From: Blautia sp. An249
Lineage (GTDB): Bacteria; Bacillota; Clostridia; Lachnospirales; Lachnospiraceae
Length of the DNA stretch: 64,000 nt
Assembly (NCBI RefSeq): GCF_002159835.1
Contig: NZ_NFJL01000008.1
Span: 115,094-179,093 of the forward strand
Reading direction: 5' to 3'
The position numbers and the translations under genes are program-made. The notes beneath the pieces were generated by a model. It was not told the DNA's origin and ran no database searches. It saw only the letters and a list, made by a program, of their open reading frames with translations. Numbering within the stretch: the stretch's first letter is position 1; each line of letters starts with the position of its first letter. This document shows, piece after piece, positions 27,616 through 35,534 of this stretch.

Positions 27616-27657
27616 ACAAAAAGGGCTGCTACAGGTATCTGTAACAGCCCTTTTTGT
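27616..27657 (+). terminator. Intrinsic terminator
   Basis: GGGCTGCTACAG (27623-27634) pairs with CTGTAACAGCCC (27639-27650) with one mismatch, followed by TTTTTG; flanked by A and T runs on each side, so it may also stop the minus-strand tRNA transcript. Confidence 0.9.
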
Positions 27658-27670
27658 GATGTTCTAAAAG

Positions 27671-27743
27671 AGCGATAGACGGGGCTCGAACCCGCGGTCT
27701 CGACCTTGGCAAGGTCGCGCGTTACCAACTACGCCACTATCGC
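27671..27743 (-). tRNA. tRNA-Gly (anticodon GCC)
   Basis: A complete 73-base cloverleaf on the minus strand: acceptor GCGATAG with CTATCGC and discriminator T; D stem GCGT/ACGC; anticodon stem CGACC/GGTCG with loop TTGCCAA, anticodon GCC; T arm with loop TTCGAGC. The CCA end is not encoded. A TTGACA promoter lies upstream on the same strand and the shared terminator at 27616 lies downstream. Confidence 0.97.
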
Positions 27744-27772
27744 AAAATGATTTGCTTTTTGGTGCAGAACAT

Positions 27773-27801
27773 AATATACTATAAAATCAGAGACTTGTCA
27801 A
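27773..27801 (-). promoter_or_regulatory. tRNA-Gly promoter
   Basis: On the minus strand: TTGACA (complement of 27796-27801), 17-base spacer, TATATT (complement of 27773-27778), about 30 bases before the tRNA 5' end. Confidence 0.8.
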
Positions 27802-27829
27802 ATACTTTTTTCAAAAAAGGAGAAAATAA

Positions 27830-28696
27830 ATGGGACAGCGGTATAAAGGAATTATTTACATTATCATATCCTCCTTTTGCTTTGCACTTATGAATATGTT
27901 TGTAAGACTGTCAGGGGATCTGCCATCCATACAGAAAAGCTTTTTCAGAAACTTAATTGCCCTTCTCTTTGCCCTGATTCTGATGAAGAAAAACCATGCA
28001 GGGTTTTCCGGGGAGAAGTCAAACTGGAAATATCTGATTTTAAGGGCCGGCTTTGGAACCATTGGTATTCTGGCCAATTATTATGCCATTGACCGGCTGG
28101 TTCTGGCAGACGCGTCGATTTTAAATAAGATGTCCCCGTTTTTTGTGGTCATCTTCAGTATTTTTATTCTGAAAGAAAAGGCGAAACTGCCTCAGCTTCT
28201 GGCAGTTTTCGGAGCCTTTGCAGGCTGTTTATTCGTAATTAAGCCCACATTTGCCAATGTGGATTTCCAGCCTGCCCTGATTGGACTTCTGGGAGGAATG
28301 GCGGCCGGAGCGGCGTATACCTTTGTACGGCTTCTGGGAAACCGGGGAGAGAAGGGACCGTTTATTGTATTTTTCTTTTCCGGTTTTTCCTGTCTGGTGA
28401 CCCTGCCGTATCTGCTGTTTCATTATGCCCCCATGACCCTCTGGCAGCTTGGAATGCTGCTTCTGGCCGGTCTTTCGGCGGCCGGAGGACAGTTTTCCAT
28501 CACGGCGGCTTACTGCTATGCGCCGGCCAGAGAGATTTCCATCTATGATTATTCCCAGATTATCTTTTCCACTGTGCTTGGATTTCTGGTTTTCGGCCAG
28601 ATTCCTGATGTATTAAGCTGGATTGGATATGCTGTTATCTGTACTATGGCAATTTTAATGTTTTTCTATAATAACCGGAAAAAAGCAGAAGCATAA
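27830..28696 (+). CDS. EamA/DMT-superfamily transporter
   Basis: A 288-residue integral membrane protein of the drug/metabolite transporter superfamily with about ten helices in two EamA repeats. The first repeat begins YKGIIYIIISSFCFALMNMFVRL and ends ILKEKAKLPQLLAVFGAFAGCLFVI (key part ILKEKAKLPQ); the second ends LGFLVFGQIPDVLSWIGYAVICTMAI (key part FLVFGQIPD). The ILKEK and FGQxPD-type loops are characteristic. Substrate unknown; relatives export amino acids or other metabolites. AAAAGGAG precedes the start. It follows the divergently transcribed tRNA gene and is 14 bases upstream of a hydrolase gene, likely one unit. Confidence 0.88.
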   Translation: MGQRYKGIIYIIISSFCFALMNMFVRLSGDLPSIQKSFFRNLIALLFALILMKKNHAGFSGEKSNWKYLILRAGFGTIGILANYYAIDRLVLADASILNKMSPFFVVIFSIFILKEKAKLPQLLAVFGAFAGCLFVIKPTFANVDFQPALIGLLGGMAAGAAYTFVRLLGNRGEKGPFIVFFFSGFSCLVTLPYLLFHYAPMTLWQLGMLLLAGLSAAGGQFSITAAYCYAPAREISIYDYSQIIFSTVLGFLVFGQIPDVLSWIGYAVICTMAILMFFYNNRKKAEA

Positions 28697-28710
28697 GCAG
28701 AAAGGAGCCG

Positions 28711-29652
28711 ATGATGGACGAAAAAAGGAAAGTGAACCAGTGGGAATGTATATCAGATGCAGACGGTCTGAAATTATCTGTACTGGAGGTGGTTCCCCAG
28801 GGAACCCCAAAGGGATTCTGCCAGATTGTCCATGGGATGTGCGAACACAAAGAGAGGTATCTTCCCTTCATGGAAATGATGGCAAAGGCAGGATATGTCT
28901 GTGGGATTCACGACCACAGAGGTCACGGAAAGAGTGTAAAAGATACGAGAGATTTAGGGTATATGTATGAAGCGGGACCGGATGCGGTTTTAAAGGATTT
29001 ACTGACCGTTGTAACAGCAGAAAAAGAACGGTGGCCCGATCTTCCCTATTTTATGCTGGGACACAGCATGGGCTCCCTTGCAGCCCGGGTGTTTGCAAAA
29101 CGGTTTGATTTCTTTCTGGACGGCCTGATCTTAAGCGGTTCTCCCAGTAAAAACCCACTGCTTCCCGCAGGAAAAGGGATTGCCTGGCTAGAGGGAAAAG
29201 TAAGGGGAGCCGATCATCACAGCCGCCTGCTGGAAGCGCTGTCCTTCGGAGCTTATGCAGCAAAATTTCCAGAGGAAAAGCACCGGGCTTCGGCTTGGAT
29301 CTGCTCAGATGAAGAGGTAACCAGGGAATACAGCAGCTCCCCCTTATGCAGTTTCACTTTCACCGACGACGGTTACAGGACGCTGTTCTGGATGATGGGA
29401 GAAACTTACAAAGTAAAGGGGTGGATTTGCACCAATCCGGATCTGCCGATCCTGTTTTTAGGGGGAAGAGAAGATCCCTGCATCGGCGGCCCCGGAAAAT
29501 TTGCAGAGGCAATTCGTACCATGAGAATGGCCGGATACCGGAATGTAAAAGGGAAACTCTATCCGGGAATGCGCCATGAAATCCTGAATGAAATAGAGAA
29601 AGAGCGGGTTTATAGGGACATCCTTGCCTGGCTGGGAAAACAGGGACTCTAA
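28711..29652 (+). CDS. Alpha/beta hydrolase, monoacylglycerol-lipase-like
   Basis: A 313-residue serine hydrolase (Hydrolase_4/lysophospholipase group). The oxyanion/lid region begins QIVHGMCEHKERYLPF; the HDHRGHGKS motif precedes the nucleophile Ser in MLGHSMGSLAARVF. Likely acid Asp is in LFLGGREDPCIG and the His in YPGMRHEILNE. Start may be 28711 or 28714 (ATGATG) behind AAAGGAG. It is not secreted and probably releases fatty acids or hydrolyses an ester in the cytosol. It sits 14 bases after the EamA gene. Exact substrate unknown. Confidence 0.9.
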   Translation: MMDEKRKVNQWECISDADGLKLSVLEVVPQGTPKGFCQIVHGMCEHKERYLPFMEMMAKAGYVCGIHDHRGHGKSVKDTRDLGYMYEAGPDAVLKDLLTVVTAEKERWPDLPYFMLGHSMGSLAARVFAKRFDFFLDGLILSGSPSKNPLLPAGKGIAWLEGKVRGADHHSRLLEALSFGAYAAKFPEEKHRASAWICSDEEVTREYSSSPLCSFTFTDDGYRTLFWMMGETYKVKGWICTNPDLPILFLGGREDPCIGGPGKFAEAIRTMRMAGYRNVKGKLYPGMRHEILNEIEKERVYRDILAWLGKQGL

Positions 29653-29709
29653 GGAAGCGTATAGTCTTCTGAAGGGATGGAGATGATAAGAAAAAAAGGA
29701 GTGTCATCT

Positions 29710-29865
29710 ATGAAAAAATTTCTTGTATGCTGTCTTCTGGCATCGGCGATCTCCATTCTGTCTGCAGGATGCCAGGACAAACCCAATACCCGGGAGGGAG
29801 ACGAACTGGTCCGGACATGGGAACAGAATATCAAAGACACAGAAACCGGCGGTCTGCTGTCTTGA
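29710..29865 (+). CDS. Small lipoprotein of unknown function
   Basis: A 51-residue precursor with a lipoprotein signal: MKKFLVCCLLASAIS, hydrophobic core and lipobox LSAGC, leaving a mature peptide of only about 29 residues rich in Glu/Asp/Thr. ATG 29710 has AAAAGGAG ahead of it and is preferred over 29677. The promoter of malQ overlaps its stop codon, so it belongs with the upstream hydrolase. Tiny surface lipoproteins of this kind have no known function. Confidence 0.65.
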   Translation: MKKFLVCCLLASAISILSAGCQDKPNTREGDELVRTWEQNIKDTETGGLLS

Positions 29866-29890
29866 ATTAGGGTGAGGTTTTTGTTATGAT
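29862..29890 (+). promoter_or_regulatory. malQ promoter
   Basis: TTGAAT (29862-29867), 17-base spacer, TATGAT (29885-29890). The -35 overlaps the stop codon of the small lipoprotein gene. Confidence 0.6.
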
Positions 29891-29924
29891 AAATCAAATG
29901 TAAAAAATACCGGGGGATAAAAAC

Positions 29925-31406
29925 ATGAGAGCATGTGGAGTACTATTACCAATATCCGGCCTTCCGTCTGCTTACGGAATCGGCTGCTTTTCAAAAGAGG
30001 CTTATGACTTTGTGGATCAGTTAATTGCAGCAGGACAGAAATACTGGCAGATTCTGCCCCTTGGCCCTACCAGCTACGGGGATTCGCCCTATCAGTCCTT
30101 ATCCACCTTTGCAGGAAATCCTTATTTCATCGATCTGGAAAGGCTGATTCAGGAAGGACTTCTGAAGGAAGAAGAATGTAAGGCCGTAGACTTTGGAGAT
30201 AATGAAAGCTATGTAGATTATGAAAAGATTTATCTGGGACGTTACAAAGTCCTGTATCAGGCTTTCCTGCGCTATGACTGCGCCGGGGATGAAGCCTTCG
30301 GCGAATTTGTAAGAAATAACGGGTACTGGCTGGAGGACTACTGTCTGTATGTGGCCATTAAGGAGCAGCAGGGAGGTATCAGCTGGAATCTGTGGCCTCA
30401 GGAATTAAGGGACCGTCATCCAAAAGCTCTTCAGGAGTGCAGGGAAAAGCTGGCAGAAGAGATTCAGTTCCAGAAATTCCTTCAGTATCTGTTTTATAAA
30501 CAGTGGGGATGGCTGAAGAATTATGCCAATGAAAACGGGGTTCAGATTATCGGGGATATTCCCATTTATGTGGCCTTTGACAGCGCCGACACCTGGGCGA
30601 ATCCTCTTTTGTTCCAGTTCAGTGAAGAGAATGTGCCTGTGGCTGTGGCCGGCTGTCCGCCGGACGGATTCTCACCGAAAGGCCAGTTGTGGGGAAATCC
30701 CCTGTATAGCTGGGAGTACCACAGAGAAACCGGCTATAGCTGGTGGCTGCAGAGGGTGAGTCATTGCTTTAAAATGTACGATGTGGTAAGGATTGACCAT
30801 TTCCGTGGCTTTGACGAATATTATTCGATACCCTACGGGGATCAGACGGCAGAATTCGGCCATTGGGAAAAGGGGCCGGGGCTGGAGCTGTTCCATGTTC
30901 TGAAAGAACGTCTGGGCAGTCTGAATGTGATTGCAGAAGATCTGGGCTTTTTAACAGACAGTGTGATAAAGATGGTGAAAGATACCGGGTATCCGGGTAT
31001 GAAGATTCTTCAGTTCGCCTTCGATGAAAGCGAAAACAGCGCCTATCTGCCCCACAAATATGACAGAAACTGTGTGGTTTATACAGGTACCCACGACAAT
31101 GACACCACGAAAAGCTGGTTTCAGTCTTTAAATGATCACGATTTGAATTTTGTAAAGATGTATATGAACGAAACAGGAAATGATATAGACGAGGCTGTCT
31201 GGAGTTTAATCCGCCTGGCTGTCTCCAGTGTGGCGGATACCGCCATCATACCTGTTCAGGATTACCTGTGTCTGGGGGCTGAGGCGAGGATGAATACCCC
31301 TTCCACCCTTGGGGATAACTGGAAGTGGAGAATGAAGAAAGGCCAGCTCTCCAGAGAGATAATAGAAAGGATGCGCCTTCTGGCCAGACTGTACGGAAGG
31401 CTGTAA
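29925..31406 (+). CDS. malQ: 4-alpha-glucanotransferase
   Basis: GH77 enzyme that moves alpha-1,4-glucan segments between maltodextrins, central to glycogen or maltose use. Length 493 is typical of the bacterial short form. It opens MRACGVLLPISGLPS; the catalytic nucleophile Asp lies in VVRIDHFRGFDEYY, the acid-base Glu in VIAEDLGFL, and the transition-state Asp in YTGTHDNDTTK. The start is supported by CGGGGG only weakly, but the family start fits. No other maltose genes are adjacent; an ABC exporter follows after 5 bases, apparently in the same transcript. Confidence 0.96.
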   Translation: MRACGVLLPISGLPSAYGIGCFSKEAYDFVDQLIAAGQKYWQILPLGPTSYGDSPYQSLSTFAGNPYFIDLERLIQEGLLKEEECKAVDFGDNESYVDYEKIYLGRYKVLYQAFLRYDCAGDEAFGEFVRNNGYWLEDYCLYVAIKEQQGGISWNLWPQELRDRHPKALQECREKLAEEIQFQKFLQYLFYKQWGWLKNYANENGVQIIGDIPIYVAFDSADTWANPLLFQFSEENVPVAVAGCPPDGFSPKGQLWGNPLYSWEYHRETGYSWWLQRVSHCFKMYDVVRIDHFRGFDEYYSIPYGDQTAEFGHWEKGPGLELFHVLKERLGSLNVIAEDLGFLTDSVIKMVKDTGYPGMKILQFAFDESENSAYLPHKYDRNCVVYTGTHDNDTTKSWFQSLNDHDLNFVKMYMNETGNDIDEAVWSLIRLAVSSVADTAIIPVQDYLCLGAEARMNTPSTLGDNWKWRMKKGQLSREIIERMRLLARLYGRL

Positions 31407-31411
31407 TTAGA

Positions 31412-33154
31412 ATGAGAAAATTATTGCGCTACTTAAAAGGATACAGAAAGGAGAGTGTACTGGCGCCTCTTTTTAAAATGCTGGAAGCCACCTTTGAACT
31501 GATTGTTCCTTTGGTGGTTACCCAGATTATCGACGTTGGAATCGGGACCGGAAATACACCGTATATCTGGAAGATGTGCGGTGTTATGGTTCTTCTGGGA
31601 GTCGTGGGACTGGTCTGTTCCCTGACGGCCCAGTACTTTTCAGCCAGGGCTGCCATGGGGTTTTCCACAGCTTTAAGGGAGGATTTGTTTGCCCATATTA
31701 ACCGTCTTTCTTACAGAGAGCTGGACATTCTGGGGACGCCCACCCTGGTGACCCGGATTACCAATGATGTGAATCAGGCCCAGACCGGGGTGAATCTGGT
31801 GCTCCGGCTGTTTTTACGTTCTCCGTTCCTTGTGGTGGGAGCCGTAATTATGGCCTTTACCATTGACGCAAAGACAGCGGTTCTCTTCCTTATAGCGGTG
31901 CCGCTGATTTCCCTTGTCATTTACTGGATCATGAAGTCAACGGTACCTATTTACAAACAGGTGCAGAAACTTCTGGACAGAATCTCTTTGCTTACCAGAG
32001 AGAATCATGTGGGAGCCAGAGTGGTGCGGGCTTTTTGCCGTCAGGAAGAAGAGACGGAAGATTTCAGCAGAGAAAATGAAGAATATACCAGAATTCAGAT
32101 CGAAGCGGGTAAGATTTCCGCTCTGCTGAATCCGGCCACCTGCGTGATTATGAATCTGGCGATTATGGGAATTCTGTGGGTGGGCAGCAGACAGGTGGAC
32201 AGCGGGGCGCTGACCCAGGGCGAGGTGGTAGCGCTGGTCAATTACATGACCCAGATTCTGCTGGCTCTATTAGCCCTGGCCAACTTAATCGTGGCGGTTA
32301 CCAAGGCAACTGCCTCAGGCATCCGTCTCAACGAAGTATTTGACACCTATCCTTCTCTCACAGAAACAACAGCGGAAACCCTATCTGACAGGAGGAAGAA
32401 AGGGAGCCCCAGGGTGGAGTTTCAGGATGTGACTTTTACTTATGCCAACGGCCAGGAACCGGCCCTGTCCCATATTGATTTCCGGGCCCGTCCCGGAGAA
32501 ACCATAGGAATCATCGGGGGAACCGGCTGCGGAAAATCCACGCTGGTTCATCTGATTCCCAGGTTCTATGATGTGAATCAGGGGAAGGTGCTGGTGGATG
32601 GAATACCGGCAGAAGAGTATTCTTTTAAAGAACTGAGAACCAAGGCAGGAATGGTTCCCCAGCATGCCGTTTTATTTAAGGGCACCATTCGTGACAATAT
32701 GAAATGGGGCAAAGAAGACGCCACAGAGGAAGAAATCTGGAAGGCTCTGGAGACTGCCCAGGCCAGAGAGTTTGTAGAGGCAAAGCCGGAGAAACTGGAT
32801 ACCATGATTTCTCAGGGAGGAACCAATCTTTCCGGAGGACAGAGACAGAGGCTGACCATTGCCAGGGCTTTAGTGGGAAATCCTGAAATTCTGATTCTGG
32901 ACGACAGCGCTTCCGCCCTGGACTTTGCCACGGACGCGGCTCTTCGCCGGGCCGTGAGCCGTCTGGAGGGAGAGATGACGGTCTTTATTGTATCCCAGAG
33001 GGCGGCTTCCATCCGGCAGGCAGATCAGATTCTGGTTTTGGACGACGGAAAACTGCAGGGGAAAGGAACCCACAAAGAGCTGATGGAGAACTGCCCGGTT
33101 TACCGGGAAATCTGTCTGTCTCAGTTATCAGAGAAAGAGGTGAACCGGTCGTGA
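31412..33154 (+). CDS. Heterodimeric ABC exporter, degenerate-site subunit
   Basis: A 580-residue fusion of six membrane helices and an ATPase. Walker A GGTGCGKST and signature NLSGGQRQR are canonical. The Walker B catalytic Glu is Asp (ILILDDSASALDF) and the H-loop His is replaced by Gln (FIVSQRAAS), the pattern of the degenerate nucleotide site seen in BmrC/LmrC-type subunits. The start at ATG 31412 is chosen over an earlier open frame because the family start MRKLLRYLKGYRKE begins here; the frame upstream overlaps malQ. The stop TGA overlaps the GTG start of the partner by 4 bases. Likely function is export of drugs, lipids or peptides. Confidence 0.92.
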   Translation: MRKLLRYLKGYRKESVLAPLFKMLEATFELIVPLVVTQIIDVGIGTGNTPYIWKMCGVMVLLGVVGLVCSLTAQYFSARAAMGFSTALREDLFAHINRLSYRELDILGTPTLVTRITNDVNQAQTGVNLVLRLFLRSPFLVVGAVIMAFTIDAKTAVLFLIAVPLISLVIYWIMKSTVPIYKQVQKLLDRISLLTRENHVGARVVRAFCRQEEETEDFSRENEEYTRIQIEAGKISALLNPATCVIMNLAIMGILWVGSRQVDSGALTQGEVVALVNYMTQILLALLALANLIVAVTKATASGIRLNEVFDTYPSLTETTAETLSDRRKKGSPRVEFQDVTFTYANGQEPALSHIDFRARPGETIGIIGGTGCGKSTLVHLIPRFYDVNQGKVLVDGIPAEEYSFKELRTKAGMVPQHAVLFKGTIRDNMKWGKEDATEEEIWKALETAQAREFVEAKPEKLDTMISQGGTNLSGGQRQRLTIARALVGNPEILILDDSASALDFATDAALRRAVSRLEGEMTVFIVSQRAASIRQADQILVLDDGKLQGKGTHKELMENCPVYREICLSQLSEKEVNRS

Positions 33155-34890
33155 AACAAAAAGAAACTTTAAAAAAGGTATTGAGGCTGGTGAAACCCTA
33201 TAAACTGCGCCTGGCAGGGATGCTTCTTCTGGCAGTCATTACGGTGGCCCTTACATTATATACGCCCATTCTTATCGGAGAAGGGGTGGATCAGATCGTC
33301 GGGCCGGGAGAAATCCATATGGGCCGGCTGACAGAAGTTTTGATTTTACTGGCTCTGGCAGTAGCAGGAACGGCTGTGTCTCAGTGGCTGATGAATCTTC
33401 TTACTAACCAGATTACGTATCAAGTGGTGGAGGACTTAAGGGACAAGGCCTTTCGCCATTTACAGGAAGTGCCCTTAAGCTATATTGACAGACATCAGCC
33501 GGGAGATATTTTAAGCCGGATTGTAACCGATGTCAGTCAGTTTTCCGATGGACTGTTAATGGGATTTACCCAGCTTTTTACCGGCGTGCTTACCATACTG
33601 GGAACGATTTTATTTATGATGTCCATCAGTGTGAAGATTTCCCTTCTGGTCATTGTATTAACCCCGGTGTCTCTGTTTGTGGCAAGCTTTATTGCCGCCC
33701 GTACCTATCATATGTTTCGGGTACAGTCGGAGACAAGGGCAGAGATGACTTCCCTGGTGGAGGAACTGGTGGGAAACCAGAAGGTGGTTCAGGCTTTTTC
33801 CTATGAGGACAGAGCCATGGAGCGTTTTCGCAGGGTAAATGAAAAGCTGCGGGTATGCGGAATCAAAGCCCTGTTCTTTTCTTCCATTACCAATCCTTCT
33901 ACCCGGTTTGTCAACGGACTGGTTTATACGGGAGTGGGAGTTTTCGGAGCGTTTATAGCCATTGGGGGCGGCATTACGGTAGGCCAGCTTACCAGCTTTT
34001 TAAACTATGCCAATCAGTATACCAAGCCCTTTAATGAAATTTCCGGAGTGGTAACGGAACTGGAAAATGCTCTGGCCTGTGCCAAGCGGATTTTTGATTT
34101 TATTGAAACACCGGCTCAGACGCCGGATAAGGAAGATGCCGGTGAACTTCAGGAGGCAGACGGAAGTCTGGCGCTGTCAAAGATTTCGTTTTCTTATCAG
34201 CCGGAAGTTTCCCTTCTTAAGGACATCAGCCTGGATGTGAAGCCGGGACAGAGAATTGCCATTGTAGGTCCCACAGGATGTGGAAAAACTACGTTGATAA
34301 ATCTGTTGATGCGGTTTTACGATGTGGATAAAGGGCAGATTTTTGTCAGTGGATTTCCGGTGGAAAATCTTACCAGAGACAGTCTGAGGAGAAGCTTTGG
34401 AATGGTGCTGCAGGAAACCTGGCTGAAGTCAGGAACCATCCGGGAAAATATTGCCTACGGAAAGCCGGATGCATCCCTGGAAGAAGTCATTGAGGCGGCA
34501 AAGCAGGCCCATGCCCACAGTTTTATTAAACGAATGCCTAAAGGTTACGATACGGTGATTGCAGAGGACGGAGGAAACATTTCCCAGGGGCAGAAACAGC
34601 TTCTGTGCATTGCCCGGGTGATGCTTCTGCGTCCCAAGATGCTGATTCTGGATGAGGCCACCTCTTCCATTGACACACGTACAGAAAGAAAGGTACAGCA
34701 GGCTTTTGAAAAGTTAATGGAAGGAAGGACCAGTTTTATCGTAGCCCACCGCCTTTCCACCATTCAGGAGGCGGATCGCATTCTGGTTATGAAGGACGGA
34801 AATATTATTGAACAGGGAAAACATGAGGAACTGCTGGCCAGAAAAGGCTTTTATGCGAAGCTGTATGAAAGTCAGTTTGCAGTTTCCTGA
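33151..34890 (+). CDS. Heterodimeric ABC exporter, catalytic subunit
   Basis: A 579-residue partner of the preceding gene, starting at GTG (GTGA overlap with the upstream stop; GAGGTG upstream as ribosome site). Walker A is VGPTGCGKTTLI, Walker B LILDEATSSID with the catalytic Glu, and the H-loop VAHRLST is intact. Its signature is NISQGQKQLL, lacking the canonical LSGGQ, which is the expected complement to the partner: the dimer has one good site (this Walker A/B with the partner signature) and one degenerate site. This fits BmrCD/LmrCD-type exporters. Substrate unknown. Confidence 0.92.
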   Translation: MKQKETLKKVLRLVKPYKLRLAGMLLLAVITVALTLYTPILIGEGVDQIVGPGEIHMGRLTEVLILLALAVAGTAVSQWLMNLLTNQITYQVVEDLRDKAFRHLQEVPLSYIDRHQPGDILSRIVTDVSQFSDGLLMGFTQLFTGVLTILGTILFMMSISVKISLLVIVLTPVSLFVASFIAARTYHMFRVQSETRAEMTSLVEELVGNQKVVQAFSYEDRAMERFRRVNEKLRVCGIKALFFSSITNPSTRFVNGLVYTGVGVFGAFIAIGGGITVGQLTSFLNYANQYTKPFNEISGVVTELENALACAKRIFDFIETPAQTPDKEDAGELQEADGSLALSKISFSYQPEVSLLKDISLDVKPGQRIAIVGPTGCGKTTLINLLMRFYDVDKGQIFVSGFPVENLTRDSLRRSFGMVLQETWLKSGTIRENIAYGKPDASLEEVIEAAKQAHAHSFIKRMPKGYDTVIAEDGGNISQGQKQLLCIARVMLLRPKMLILDEATSSIDTRTERKVQQAFEKLMEGRTSFIVAHRLSTIQEADRILVMKDGNIIEQGKHEELLARKGFYAKLYESQFAVS

Positions 34891-34919
34891 AAATAGAAAA
34901 ACAGAGGAGGAATAAGAGT

Positions 34920-35300
34920 ATGAAATGGAGCTATACAATTCGGTCACTGGCAGGGATTTACCTGCTTTGGACCACCTTCGGGATGGTACAGGGGTTACTT
35001 GACGGGACTGCGTCGACCCAGTGGTTCTGGTTATTCTCCATATTTTTCGGAGTAATGGGTGTGATTTTTCTTTATACAGGCATGAAGGGCTGGGCAAAAA
35101 TCAATAAAGAAGAAAAAGAGCAGCAGGCGAAAGCAATGGAAGAGGCTAAAGCGAAAAAGAGCCAGCTCCTGGCCGGACAGCATGTGGAAGAAATTCCGGA
35201 AGAGCCGGAGGAAATGAATGAAACAGAGGAAAGCCAGGAAGTAGGAGAAGAGCCCGCGGAGGAAGAAGACCGGGACGAGGATCTGAATCAGGATAAATAA
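34920..35300 (+). CDS. Small membrane protein with acidic tail
   Basis: A 126-residue protein with two membrane helices (about residues 8-23 and 35-55) and a highly charged C-terminal tail: a short basic stretch KGWAKINKEEKEQQAKAMEEAK then a Glu-rich end (PEEPEEMNETEESQEVGEEPAEEEDRDED in part). The tail is probably helical or disordered and cytosolic. AGAGGAGG precedes the start. It is 29 bases after the exporter and may be cotranscribed with it. I do not recognise a domain. Confidence 0.6.
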   Translation: MKWSYTIRSLAGIYLLWTTFGMVQGLLDGTASTQWFWLFSIFFGVMGVIFLYTGMKGWAKINKEEKEQQAKAMEEAKAKKSQLLAGQHVEEIPEEPEEMNETEESQEVGEEPAEEEDRDEDLNQDK

Positions 35301-35318
35301 AAATAGCAAATGGATGAA

Positions 35319-35364
35319 AAGGCTGTTTACAGAGTTTGGATAATTTCTGTAACAGTCTTTTTTT
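35319..35364 (+). terminator. Intrinsic terminator
   Basis: GGCTGTTTACAGA (35321-35333) pairs with TCTGTAACAGTC (35346-35357) with a mismatch and a 12-base loop, then TTTTTTT. It carries the same CTGTAACAG right arm as terminators at 18018 and 27616. Confidence 0.85.
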
Positions 35365-35437
35365 GTGTGAATTTACATAAAACAGAAAAGAAATATTAGT
35401 AATATTCATGAAATGACAGGAGAAAAGAAAGAAGTTA

Positions 35438-35466
35438 TTGATTCTTTTTGGAGTGTATATTATAAT
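35438..35466 (+). promoter_or_regulatory. Promoter of the TRAP/transketolase catabolic operon
   Basis: TTGATT (35438-35443), 17-base spacer, TATAAT (35461-35466), a strong sigma-A promoter 69 bases before the first start codon. Confidence 0.8.
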
Positions 35467-35470
35467 TCAG

Positions 35471-35483
35471 TTACAACTTGTAA
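35471..35483. promoter_or_regulatory. GntR/FadR-type operator candidate
   Basis: TTACAA-C-TTGTAA, a perfect 13-bp palindrome beginning 5 bases after the -10 box, so it covers the transcript start. The regulator at the end of the operon (44161-44868) is the obvious candidate. Confidence 0.6.
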
Positions 35484-35492
35484 TACAACTAA

Positions 35493-35513
35493 CAGGTTAC
35501 AACATACAACCTG
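35493..35513. promoter_or_regulatory. Second inverted repeat in the operon leader
   Basis: CAGGTT, 9-base spacer, AACCTG, with ACAAC repeated inside and around it. Lies 10 bases downstream of the first palindrome and shares its TTACAAC sequence. Confidence 0.45.
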
Positions 35514-35534
35514 CAAGTAAACGGAGGAGTAGGT

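Noticed and set aside
27671..27743. Integration site at tRNA-Gly
   Set aside because: No integrase, no repeated 3' end of the tRNA and no change of composition nearby.
31325..31411. Upstream extension of the first ABC exporter gene
   Set aside because: It overlaps the 3' end of malQ and encodes residues unlike exporter N-termini.
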